Shown: piece after piece, positions 18,520-25,844 of the stretch
Layout: each line of letters opens with the position of its first letter
Position numbering within the stretch: position 1 is the stretch's first letter
Assembly: GCA_964388445.1 (NCBI GenBank)
Contig: CAYMAI010000003.1
Coordinates: 1 to 64,000 of the forward strand
Source of the DNA: CAYMAI01 sp964388445
GTDB taxonomy: Bacteria; 4484-113; JAGGVC01
Direction: 5' to 3'
DNA length: 64,000 nt
Made by a program: the position numbers and the translations under genes
Notes under the pieces: model-generated
Databases searched by the model: none
What the model saw: the letters and a program-made list of their open reading frames with translations, nothing else
Told to the model about the DNA's origin: nothing

Positions 18520-19778
18520 TGCGCAGCTTTCATTTTCGCCGAAACAACGCCCAATGCCTCGCCGAGGGCATCCCGCATTTGTCTGTCCGATGCGGTTTCG
18601 CGTGTACCGTTGATATGCTGCGAAACGTCAAGCGCCAAAATTGCTCTTTCCGCTTCTTCCGACACTTTTCCGATTGCCGAAATCGCCTTCAAGGCGCGGC
18701 GCACAATCATTTTGTCGGTGTCTTGCAAACATTCGATAAGGCTTGGCAGCGCGGGGGCGGATTGTTCGCCGAACTGCTTTAATCCCCAAAGCGCGGCTAC
18801 GCGAAGCATCCGCTCGCCGCTGGACAAACATTCGATAAACGCGGGAACGGTCAGTTCCGGATGTGACGTAATTTTCCCTAGCGCTTCCGCGGACGAGCCG
18901 CGTACGAGAAGGTGAGCGCCGTTCACGAGTTCGATTAACCTCGGAACGGATTCGATGGCGGGCGGTCCGATGCAGCCGAGGGCGTCCGCCGATTCGAGAA
19001 GTACTTCGGGCGAATCGTCCCAAAGCGCGGCGTGAATGGCTTTTAGCGCGGGCAGTGCGTTTTTGCCGAGCCGCTTGAGTTTCTTGCCGGCGGCTGCGCG
19101 AGTTTCCGCGATTTTCGAATAAAGTCCGCACGCCGCCTGAAACGCGGGGTCGAAAATAATCGGGGCTATGTCCGCGGCGGTTTCCGCGACGAAATGCGCG
19201 TCCTTGACTTCCCAGCCGCCGTAGCCGTACTTCGCCCATACAAACGGAATGCCCGTTTCAAAAGCCGCTTCGCGGTCGTATTCCCTATCCCCGGCCATTA
19301 CGGCGAAATCCGCGCCGGTTTCTTTGATGAGGCTCGCGATTTGAGCGGCTTTTGAGAGTTCTTTGTCGCGAGTTTTTATAAAATCGAATTTTTCGAAAAT
19401 CCCGAAGGTTTTAAGCACGATTTCCGCGTAGTGCATTCCGGCGTGCGTGCAGATTGCGAGCGCAAACCCGGCGGTTTTTAGCGCATCGAGCGTCTCCCTC
19501 GCGCCGGGATAAAGCGACCCTTCTTCGTGGAGCTTGGCGGTGTCGTATTTGTTGATGAGATTTGCTAGTTCGCCGAACTTTCCGCCGTTTAGCTGCGGCG
19601 CCACGAGGCGGCAGTATTCCGGCATTTTTTCGCCGATCAAACTCGTGAGAAATTCACCCGGTTTTTCGGGGAGTCCGAAGTCGCGCAGCGCGAGGTTGGT
19701 GGAACGGACAACGCTCTCGTGCGAGCGGTAAAGCGTTCCGTCCATATCGAAAATCGCAAGCCGTTTTCCGGAAGTCAT
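18501..19778 (-). CDS. HAD-family phosphatase fused to HEAT repeats
   Basis: A 425-residue protein. The N-terminal ~215 residues are a HAD hydrolase of the phosphoglycolate-phosphatase type: FDMDGTLYRS (Asp11 and Asp13), a helical cap, the ICTHAG motif II region, a Lys in KTRDKELS and MAGDREYDREAAFE as motif IV. From about 220 on, four alpha-helical HEAT-like repeats follow (for example LLESADALGCIGPPAIESVP and RVAALWGLKQFGEQSAPALP). The ATG at 19778 is chosen because the HAD motif follows at once; the frame is open further upstream to 19931 but crosses the tRNA. TATGAT lies nine bases before the ATG with TTGTCG 18 bases further up, so the leader is very short. Its substrate is unknown. Confidence 0.8.
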   Translation of the reverse strand: MTSGKRLAIFDMDGTLYRSHESVVRSTNLALRDFGLPEKPGEFLTSLIGEKMPEYCRLVAPQLNGGKFGELANLINKYDTAKLHEEGSLYPGARETLDALKTAGFALAICTHAGMHYAEIVLKTFGIFEKFDFIKTRDKELSKAAQIASLIKETGADFAVMAGDREYDREAAFETGIPFVWAKYGYGGWEVKDAHFVAETAADIAPIIFDPAFQAACGLYSKIAETRAAAGKKLKRLGKNALPALKAIHAALWDDSPEVLLESADALGCIGPPAIESVPRLIELVNGAHLLVRGSSAEALGKITSHPELTVPAFIECLSSGERMLRVAALWGLKQFGEQSAPALPSLIECLQDTDKMIVRRALKAISAIGKVSEEAERAILALDVSQHINGTRETASDRQMRDALGEALGVVSAKMKAAHYPISK

Positions 19779-19888
19779 AAAGGAAGAATCATAGCAGGAA
19801 CATATCGCTCGCGACAAAACGGCAAAAATAAAAGATGGGATAGGCTTGATTGAGGGCTTGCGGCGCGCAGCCGGATGTGCAAAAGAAA

Positions 19889-19971
19889 TGCGGAAGGTGG
19901 GACTTGAACCCACACGCCCTTGCGGGCACAAAGTCCTTAGCCTTGCGCGTCTGCCATTCCGCCACTTCCGC
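19889..19971 (-). tRNA. tRNA-Leu, anticodon AAG
   Basis: Acceptor GCGGAAG/CTTCCGC with discriminator A73; the CCA end is not encoded. The D arm is GCG/CGC. The anticodon stem CAAGG/CTTTG holds the loop CTAAGGA, so positions 34-36 are AAG. The long variable arm is GCCC-GCAA-GGGC (class II), and the T arm is GTGGG-TTCAAGT-CCCAC. A73 and the class II arm fit leucine, and G36-G37 fits a CUN-reading tRNA. The AAG anticodon would read CUU and is unusual for bacteria. Confidence 0.9.
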
Positions 19972-20074
19972 CGGCGGGATGGATTATACCCGAAGAAATA
20001 GCGGCGGTCAATTCGTTTCGCCGATTTCCAAGGAAACTAGGCTTCGGCGAAGGGCGCCGCCACATTCGGAAAGA

Positions 20075-20359
20075 TTAGGTCTCGCCGCCCTCGTATTTTT
20101 CGACGAATACTATGTCCGGAGGTTCGAGGACGCCCGCTGCCTCCATCGCCGCGGCCAGTTCGGGCGATTCGAGAAACGCGCGGGCGCTGTCGAAGTTGTC
20201 GAATTTGAACATCATATGGATATCGTTAGGGTCGTTTTCGGAGTGGAAAAGCTTGTACGCCCGTTCTCCGGCGGCGCGGCGAGTTTCCCTGAAAGCGTCG
20301 AAGTGCACTTTCCATGCGGCGTAGTCGCGAACTTTGTGTCTTGCAAAAACGAACGGCAT
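20075..20359 (-). CDS. Small dimeric alpha/beta-barrel protein (antibiotic-monooxygenase-like)
   Basis: A 94-residue soluble protein that resembles the dimeric ferredoxin-like barrel families (ABM/DUF1330 type). It has VFARHKVRDYAAWKVHFDAF, then HMMFKFDNFDSARAFLES as the second beta-alpha unit. Members range from small monooxygenases to proteins with no known activity, and no catalytic residue can be assigned. The ATG at 20359 has GGAGG seven bases upstream. The gene stands alone between the tRNA and the permease fragment. Confidence 0.6.
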   Translation of the reverse strand: MPFVFARHKVRDYAAWKVHFDAFRETRRAAGERAYKLFHSENDPNDIHMMFKFDNFDSARAFLESPELAAAMEAAGVLEPPDIVFVEKYEGGET

Positions 20360-20456
20360 GTCGGTTCCTCCGGATTGGATAGAATAAGCGTAATTGATAC
20401 CGGCCGGGTGGAACAATAATCGCAATGCGCAGGCATGCAGTTTTGTGTATGCGGTT

Positions 20457-20495
20457 CTACCGGATTTTCATCCGCGGGTCGAGTATTTGGCGCGT
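20457..20495 (-). pseudogene. 3' remnant of a second DppC/OppC-type permease gene
   Basis: The minus strand encodes TRQILDPRMKIR followed by TAG. It matches the last codons of the intact dppC at 21024 (LRDILDPRMKNR, stop), with 30 of 39 bases identical over the aligned stretch. LDPRMK at the end is characteristic of DppC-type permeases. An in-frame TAA lies directly upstream, so nothing more of the gene remains. The hicBA pair sits between this stub and the intact dppC. Confidence 0.6.
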
Positions 20496-20514
20496 TTATG
20501 CCAAATGTACTTGT

Positions 20515-20739
20515 TCATGATAGATATTTAATGAAATCCTGAATCGAAATGTCTGCTTGCCTTAAAATCGCTCTCAGCGTGCCTTTTGGCAAGTTTCGAT
20601 GTAAAGGAACGACAATGGTGATTGGTGGCGAGTCCTTGTACATAACGCAATGTCCGCCTTTATATCTTTCGATTTTGAATCCCGCCTTTTTGAGCGCGGC
20701 GATGCACTCGCGAGGGCGAACGGCGGGAAGTCGAGTCAA
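20515..20739 (-). CDS. hicA: HicA-type mRNA interferase toxin
   Basis: A 74-residue double-stranded-RNA-binding-like toxin of the HicA/YcfA family. It has LPAVRPRECIAALKKAGF, then the catalytic His in RYKGGHCVMYK, and PLHRNLPKGTLRAILRQADI. HicA proteins cleave mRNA when free of HicB. The start overlaps the hicB stop by 4 nt (ATGA), so the two are coupled, with the antitoxin first. Confidence 0.9.
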   Translation of the reverse strand: MTRLPAVRPRECIAALKKAGFKIERYKGGHCVMYKDSPPITIVVPLHRNLPKGTLRAILRQADISIQDFIKYLS

Positions 20740-20957
20740 ACCTTTACTACCTCTGCTTCTGCGGTGTCTATAGGAACTTCCAGATTTCTTGCGACTAGCG
20801 ACTCGATATAAACCTCAATCGCTTCTTTTACTCGTTCGAGGGCTTCTTCCCGCGTATCGCCGAAAGAATTGCAGCCGGGAAGGCTGGGCACTTCCGCGAT
20901 AAACACGCCGTCTTCGTCCTTATACAAAAGAACGTGCCTGCCTAGAATTTTGCTCAT
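20736..20957 (-). CDS. hicB: HicB-type antitoxin
   Basis: A 73-residue protein with the partial RNase H fold of HicB (LLYKDEDGVFIAEVPSLPGC, then GDTREEALERVKEAIEVYIE). The C-terminal DNA-binding domain found in longer HicB proteins is missing, so it may not repress its own promoter by itself. The ATG at 20957 is seven bases after TACAAT and has no Shine-Dalgarno site. A TTG at 20960 would add one residue. Confidence 0.88.
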   Translation of the reverse strand: MSKILGRHVLLYKDEDGVFIAEVPSLPGCNSFGDTREEALERVKEAIEVYIESLVARNLEVPIDTAEAEVVKV

Positions 20958-20964
20958 CAAGGCA

Positions 20965-20970
20965 ATTGTA
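20965..20970 (-). promoter_or_regulatory. -10 box (TACAAT), leaderless hicBA promoter
   Basis: Minus-strand TACAAT lies seven bases before the hicB ATG. No -35 box is evident. Confidence 0.45.
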
Positions 20971-21023
20971 CCGGATTTTTAAGGATATGTCTGCGTTCGG
21001 ACTCGCATCAGGCACGCGCGCGC

Positions 21024-21971
21024 TTAACGGTTTTTCATACGCGGGTCGAGGATGTCGCGCAGGCCGTCGCCGAACAGGTTGAACCCGAATACGGTTATCG
21101 CGATTGCGAGGCCGGGGAATATCGCGAGCCATGGTTTAGTAGTCATGTAGTTTCTGCCGTCGGCAAGCATTTGGCCCCAGCTCGGCGCGGGCGGCGGGAT
21201 GCCGAGGCCGAGGAACGAAAGCCCGGCTTCGGAGAGAATGTTCGTCGCGACGCCGAGCGTGCCGAGAACGATTATCGGCGCCAGACAGTTCGGCACGATG
21301 TGGCGGAATATTATGCGGGCGTGTCCTGCGCCGATTGCGCGCGCCGCCTCGATGAATTCCTGCTCTTTGAGCGAGAGTACCTGGCCGCGAATGACCCGCG
21401 CGATGCCAGTCCAGCCCGTTACGCCGAGCGCGATGAACAGCCCCCAGATGCCGGGCCGCTCGAAAATTGCCAGTATGCCGATGGCGAGAAGGATGCCGGG
21501 AAACGCGTAAAACGTGTCCGTTATGCGCATCAAAAGCGAGTCGACAAATCCGCCGAAGTATGCGCTTATCGCGCCGACGATGATTCCTATGATTACGCTG
21601 ATAAGAACGCTGACGATGCCTACGAGCAGGGAAATTCTCGTGCCGTAAATTATGCGCGAGAGAATGTCGCGTCCGTGTATGTCCGTGCCGAGAAGAAACT
21701 CGGATTTAATCGCGCTGTCCGGCAGCGCACGAGTTTCGGCGACCATTTCGGAATATGGTTTTTCGCCATGTTTAATCCGGTCGCGGTCGTAAAGGCCGCG
21801 CGAAACCGACGGCGCGACGCCGGAGACGCCGCGAATTTGTTCGACGGGATCGTACGGCGCGAAAAGGTCCGCGAAAAGCGCGACGATGACTACGAAAACG
21901 ACAACCGCCAGTCCGGCAATGCCGGTTTTGTTTCTTGCGAGCCTTTTGAAGATTATGTAAATGCCGTGCAT
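21024..21971 (-). CDS. dppC: Dipeptide/oligopeptide ABC transporter permease, DppC type
   Basis: An inner-membrane permease of 315 residues with six helices. The first (about 15-35) is followed by a long periplasmic loop (about 40-95), and the binding-protein-dependent transport fold comes after it. The EAA loop that contacts the ATPase is EQEFIEAARAIGAGHARIIF. The C-terminus has GDGLRDILDPRMK. It pairs with dppB 18 bases upstream. No substrate-binding protein or ATPase gene is near, so these must be encoded elsewhere. The substrate may be peptides or nickel; the sequence does not decide it. Confidence 0.9.
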   Translation of the reverse strand: MHGIYIIFKRLARNKTGIAGLAVVVFVVIVALFADLFAPYDPVEQIRGVSGVAPSVSRGLYDRDRIKHGEKPYSEMVAETRALPDSAIKSEFLLGTDIHGRDILSRIIYGTRISLLVGIVSVLISVIIGIIVGAISAYFGGFVDSLLMRITDTFYAFPGILLAIGILAIFERPGIWGLFIALGVTGWTGIARVIRGQVLSLKEQEFIEAARAIGAGHARIIFRHIVPNCLAPIIVLGTLGVATNILSEAGLSFLGLGIPPPAPSWGQMLADGRNYMTTKPWLAIFPGLAIAITVFGFNLFGDGLRDILDPRMKNR

Positions 21972-21989
21972 ATCGAGCTTGCTTCCCGC

Positions 21990-22961
21990 CTACCCGTACC
22001 TAATCCGCGGATCGACGGACGCGTAGAGAATGTCAACGATCAGGTTTACGACAACGAAAACGACGCTCATTACTATGACGCCGCCCATAACGACGGGAAA
22101 ATCGCGCTGAATTATGGCGTCCACCATCAGCCTTCCCATCCCCGGCCAGCTGAAAACGGTTTCGGTCAGCACGGCGCCGGTCAAAAGCAGCGCGAAGTTA
22201 TTGCCGATTACTGTGATTATCGGGATAAGCGCGTTCTTGAGCGCGTGCTTCATAACGACGATTCGCTCGGTCAAGCCTTTGGCGCGAGCGGTGCGGATAT
22301 ATTCGAGGTTCATTACTTCGAGCATACTGCTTCGCACCATACGGGCGATTATCGCCATCGGCACAGTAGCGAGGGTGATTGCCGGTAAAATAAGGTACTT
22401 TAAATTAACGTACCACGGATATCGAGGGTCGAAATAGCCCGATATCGGGATAATCGAACGCGATATTTCTCCTGTAAGCGACGCGTTTAGGTTGTTGGCG
22501 AGTATCTGGAGCATAAGGCCGAGCCAGAATACGGGAAGCGAAATTCCGACGATGGCGAGCACCATGAAAAGGTAGTCCGAAAGGCTGTTCGGCTTCGCCG
22601 CGCTGACGAGTCCGGCGATTACGCCTATTACAATCGCCAGCACCATCGCCGCCATAGTCAGCACGAGCGTTGCCTGAAATTTGCCTTTCAAGAGCTCGCG
22701 CACGGCGATTCGTTTTACGTAGCTGCGGCCGAGGTCGCCTTGCACCGCTTTCGTTACGTACCGAGCGTATTGCACGGGGATTGGTTTATCGAGACCTAGC
22801 TCGTGACGTATCGCGGCCGCGACTTCCGGGTCCTGATGCTGGCCCATCATTAGCCGCACGGGGTCGCCCGGAATTAGATAGATTAGCGAAAACGTGATGA
22901 CGCTTATTCCGAACAATACCGGAATAAGCTGCAACACCCGCTTTAAAATATACGCCGTCAC
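21990..22961 (-). CDS. dppB: Dipeptide/oligopeptide ABC transporter permease, DppB type
   Basis: Partner permease of 323 residues with six helices. The N-terminal motif is LKRVLQLIPVLFGISVITFS, followed by LIPGDPVRLMMGQ. The EAA loop is NLEYIRTARAKGLTERIVVM and the C-terminal motif is VDILYASVDPRIRYG. It starts with GTG, nine bases after TAAACT on the minus strand. That gives a very short leader and no clear ribosome site. It is divergent from the queuosine transporter gene. Confidence 0.9.
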   Translation of the reverse strand: MTAYILKRVLQLIPVLFGISVITFSLIYLIPGDPVRLMMGQHQDPEVAAAIRHELGLDKPIPVQYARYVTKAVQGDLGRSYVKRIAVRELLKGKFQATLVLTMAAMVLAIVIGVIAGLVSAAKPNSLSDYLFMVLAIVGISLPVFWLGLMLQILANNLNASLTGEISRSIIPISGYFDPRYPWYVNLKYLILPAITLATVPMAIIARMVRSSMLEVMNLEYIRTARAKGLTERIVVMKHALKNALIPIITVIGNNFALLLTGAVLTETVFSWPGMGRLMVDAIIQRDFPVVMGGVIVMSVVFVVVNLIVDILYASVDPRIRYG

Positions 22962-23073
22962 AGGGAAGAGAGTTTAGCGCACGGATGCCCGAATTTTTAG
23001 CCGAAAGCAGGCTCGTCACGGAAATTGAAAAACGGGAGGCGACTTGACAATACACTCCATCGCGAAAAACTGG

Positions 23074-23079
23074 TAAAAT
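23074..23079 (+). promoter_or_regulatory. -10 box (TAAAAT), leaderless promoter
   Basis: TAAAAT is six bases before the GTG at 23086. TTGACA at 23044-23049 is 24 bases further upstream, too far for a normal -35 box. Confidence 0.5.
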
Positions 23080-23085
23080 CCAGCC

Positions 23086-23700
23086 GTGTTTCGCGTACAT
23101 GCAATTTACATTATCGCCGTTTATATCGCCTGCGAGCTTATCGCGAACGTGACCGCCGGGAAAATTACGGTTGTGGGACCGTTCACGGTTCCCGCGGCGA
23201 TTTATATTTTCGCGTTAACTTTCACGCTAATCGACCTCATCAACGAAGGCCTCGGAAAAATAGCGGCTCGCCGAGTGGTTTTCGCCGCGTTCGGCGCGAA
23301 CATCTTGCTCGCTCTATACGCGCAGATAACGGTTATGCTGCCGTCGCCGGTGTGGTTCGAGGGGGCGGCAAGCTTCGAGGCGGTTTTCGGACAGGTGCCT
23401 CGCATCGTAGCCGCGAGCCTGACGGCGTTTCTCGTCAGCGGGCTTTTGGACGTAGAGCTTTTTGCAAAGCTGAGGAAGAGGTTGAACCCCGGATGGCGAG
23501 TCGTCGCGAGCAACGCGGTAAGCACGCTGATCGACAGCCTTATTTTCATCACGATTGCATTCGCGGGTGTATTTCCGGCTGCTGATTTGATAATGCTCAT
23601 AACCGGGCAGTACGTGATTAAACTTGCAGTGACGGGAGTCAGCGTCCCGCTCATTTATCTGGTGCGAGCGACCGTGTCGGTTAAAACCGGTGAGGTTTAG
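23086..23700 (+). CDS. yhhQ: Queuosine-precursor transporter (YhhQ/VUT family)
   Basis: Membrane protein of 204 residues with six helices, of the DUF165/VUT family that imports 7-cyano- or 7-aminomethyl-7-deazaguanine. The family pattern is clear: YIACELIANVTAGKI, ALTFTLIDLINEGLGK and NAVSTLIDSLIFITIAF. A queF gene 770 bases away on the other strand supports the queuosine link. The GTG start has no ribosome site and lies six bases after TAAAAT. Confidence 0.88.
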   Translation: MFRVHAIYIIAVYIACELIANVTAGKITVVGPFTVPAAIYIFALTFTLIDLINEGLGKIAARRVVFAAFGANILLALYAQITVMLPSPVWFEGAASFEAVFGQVPRIVAASLTAFLVSGLLDVELFAKLRKRLNPGWRVVASNAVSTLIDSLIFITIAFAGVFPAADLIMLITGQYVIKLAVTGVSVPLIYLVRATVSVKTGEV

Positions 23701-23835
23701 GAACTCCCGTATCAATAGCGAATTTTGAATATGCGACGCGATAAGCTTAAAATACACGCGTTCAGATTGGCAGGTAATGTTTGTTCACTTGCACTTTTGG
23801 GTTTTTCGGGAGAAAGAAGGAGGATTAAGAACGTC

Positions 23836-24414
23836 ATGAACATTCGTGATGGAATAGCGGCGCCCAATGCCTCGAAAATGCACATTCGAAGTTTTCGTCC
23901 AATTCCAATTCTGATTTCACTATTGGTCTTTTTGGGCATTGGCAGTTCATTACTTATTTACGAGCGGAACTCACTTAAAAACGAAATGGGTGAATATCTT
24001 CATTCGCTTGACTCCATTGGAGCGTGGATTCAAAATATCGAGCAGCTTGAAGGAGCAGTAACTGATTCGTCCGGCAACGAACTTCAAGGATTTCAAGGCT
24101 TAAGTAGCGTTTTGCACGAGCCAACCGCAGAAGACCTTGAAAAGAGCAAAGAAGAATATTATTACCCTCTCATTGCATTTTCCAAGGCTTACTACTGGTC
24201 GTTAGAGGCTGATGCAAAAACCGCTATATCCGAGGAGAAAGCAAAGGAAGTTCTTGCGCAAATGACACCCGAAGAACGCGATGCGGCAATTAGCGATGGG
24301 CGTATTGACTTCGGCAAATTCGGAATTGATTTTTCGGACCAAAAGCAGAAGGTTGCCATTGCGCTGGAAAGACACTTTTTGAACACGCTTCGAAAGGTCG
24401 CCGATTCCGGTTAG
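23836..24414 (+). CDS. Hypothetical single-pass membrane protein
   Basis: A 192-residue protein that I do not recognise. A short polar start is followed by one transmembrane helix (about residues 20-40, PILISLLVFLGIGSSLLIY), then a soluble, Glu/Lys-rich helical domain with EEKAKEVLAQMTPEERDAAI. The ATG at 23836 has AGGAGG about 13 bases upstream. An upstream in-frame ATG at 23731 would add 35 residues. Its base composition is visibly richer in A/T than the genes around it, which may mean recent transfer. It lies between two queuosine genes, but nothing ties it to that pathway. Confidence 0.6.
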   Translation: MNIRDGIAAPNASKMHIRSFRPIPILISLLVFLGIGSSLLIYERNSLKNEMGEYLHSLDSIGAWIQNIEQLEGAVTDSSGNELQGFQGLSSVLHEPTAEDLEKSKEEYYYPLIAFSKAYYWSLEADAKTAISEEKAKEVLAQMTPEERDAAISDGRIDFGKFGIDFSDQKQKVAIALERHFLNTLRKVADSG

Positions 24415-24468
24415 AGCGCGCTACAAGGGCGTTGAGGTTGGCAAAAAGTTGACGCGGCGCGAACGCAT

Positions 24469-24873
24469 CTACGGCTTCGCGCCGCGCTCGACGGTGCATA
24501 CTTGATGGATGCCGCCGCGGATTTCGTAGTCAATCTCGATTTTCGCCCACTTGGGCTGTACGCACTCCCAGAAATCCTCGATTATCCGGTTCAGCGCATC
24601 TTCCTGAAAGATGCCGACGTTCCGGAAGCTGTGCAGGTAATACTTGAACGATTTAAGCTCGATAATGCGCTCGGATGGAAAGTACCAAAGCCGAAGCGCG
24701 GCGAAGTCTGGCAGGCCGCTCCATGGGCATACGCAGGTGAATTCACGCGTTTCGAGGAAAATCTCGGTGTCTTGCGGTTGGTGAGGGTAGGGCGCGTGTT
24801 CCAGCGCGGCCGTATCTATGACTTCCGCGGTTTGAATGTCGTATCGCCTGTCTTTAAGTTTTTCCGTATCCAC
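24469..24873 (-). CDS. queF: NADPH-dependent 7-cyano-7-deazaguanine reductase
   Basis: Reduces preQ0 to preQ1 in queuosine biosynthesis; short single-domain (type I) form of 134 residues. The nucleophilic Cys49 is in FTCVCPWSGLPDFA, with Asp56 after it. The family motif IELKSFKYYLHSFRN (Glu72) binds NADPH and substrate, followed by FQEDALNRI. The GTG start is six bases after TAAAAT and lacks a ribosome site. It probably works with the precursor transporter at 23086. Confidence 0.93.
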   Translation of the reverse strand: MDTEKLKDRRYDIQTAEVIDTAALEHAPYPHQPQDTEIFLETREFTCVCPWSGLPDFAALRLWYFPSERIIELKSFKYYLHSFRNVGIFQEDALNRIIEDFWECVQPKWAKIEIDYEIRGGIHQVCTVERGAKP

Positions 24874-24879
24874 GTGGGG

Positions 24880-24885
24880 ATTTTA
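24880..24885 (-). promoter_or_regulatory. -10 box (TAAAAT), leaderless queF promoter
   Basis: Minus-strand TAAAAT, then CCCCAC, then the GTG of queF. No Shine-Dalgarno site or clear -35 box. Confidence 0.5.
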
Positions 24886-24930
24886 TCAAATCGCCGCCTG
24901 AACTGCTTCGGGATTGCCGCATCGAAAAAA

Positions 24931-25746
24931 CTACGCCAACGCCTGAAGCCGCTTGACGCGTTCCGCGGTCGGCGGATGCGTGGAAAACAGGCTGGCAAGC
25001 ATTCCGAGGGCGCCCGGCTTGACGATGAAAAGATGCGCGGTCGCTGGATCGGCATAGGGTTGGCGGGCATAACTATTGACGTTTTCCAGTTTCAAAAGCG
25101 CTTTCGCAAGCGCGCCGGGATTGCCGTTTAATTTCGCGGCGTGCGCGTCGGCTTCGTATTCCCTGCTGCGGCTTATCGCGAACTGGATGAGCATCGCGGC
25201 GATAGGGCCGAGAATTAGAATCGCGAGCGAGCCGAGCGCGTTGTTGCGGTCGCCGAAGAAAAAAGCGAAGCGCGACGCGAACATAATCATCGTTGCAAGC
25301 GCGCCTGCGACTGCCATCGTAAGAGTGTCGCGATTTTTGATATGTGCAAGTTCGTGGGCGACTACGCCTTCTACTTCTTCGTAATCGAGCATTTGCAATA
25401 GCCCAGAGGTTACCGCGACCGCGGCGTGACTGGGCGAGCGGCCTGTTGCGAACGCGTTCGGCATTTCGGTTTCGACAACGAGAACGCGCGGCTTCGGGAT
25501 GCCGGCTTTGGCCGAGAGACGCTCGACCATTTCATGAAGGCGAGGCGCTTCGCCGGGCGTGACTTCTTTCGCGCCGTACATTTTCGCGACGAGGGTGTCG
25601 CTGTACCATAGGCTGCCGAAGTTTATCGCGAGCGCGATCACGAGCGCGATTAAAAGCCCGCTGGTGCCGCCCATTGCCGAGCCTATCCAAAGAACGATGC
25701 CGCTCATCGCGACGATTAAAACCATAGTTTTAATGTTGTTTGCCAT
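24931..25746 (-). CDS. htpX: HtpX-type membrane zinc protease (M48B)
   Basis: Inner-membrane quality-control metalloprotease of 271 residues. Two N-terminal helices (about 7-45) precede VETEMPNAFATGRSPSHAAV and the zinc motif HELAHIKNRD (His131, Glu132, His135). The third ligand Glu is in SREYEADAHAAKL (about 196). Two more helices lie between (about 143-162 and 172-192). The C-terminal STHPPTAERVKRL is standard. GGTGA lies seven bases before the ATG. Confidence 0.95.
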   Translation of the reverse strand: MANNIKTMVLIVAMSGIVLWIGSAMGGTSGLLIALVIALAINFGSLWYSDTLVAKMYGAKEVTPGEAPRLHEMVERLSAKAGIPKPRVLVVETEMPNAFATGRSPSHAAVAVTSGLLQMLDYEEVEGVVAHELAHIKNRDTLTMAVAGALATMIMFASRFAFFFGDRNNALGSLAILILGPIAAMLIQFAISRSREYEADAHAAKLNGNPGALAKALLKLENVNSYARQPYADPATAHLFIVKPGALGMLASLFSTHPPTAERVKRLQALA

Positions 25747-25844
25747 CTTATTTCACCATTTATATTTACCCCGAAAGTTCGTTTCCGGAGTTATTCCAAA
25801 CGATTCGCCGAAGCGATTTTCCGGTTGTGACAACGAAGTTGAAG

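Noticed and set aside
21171..22388. 405-codon open frame on the plus strand
   Set aside because: It mirrors dppB and dppC; its composition (runs of Asp, Arg, Tyr) is typical of an antisense frame.
23044..23049. Perfect TTGACA as -35 of the queuosine transporter promoter
   Set aside because: It is 24 bases from the TAAAAT box, and no -10 hexamer stands at 16-18 bases.
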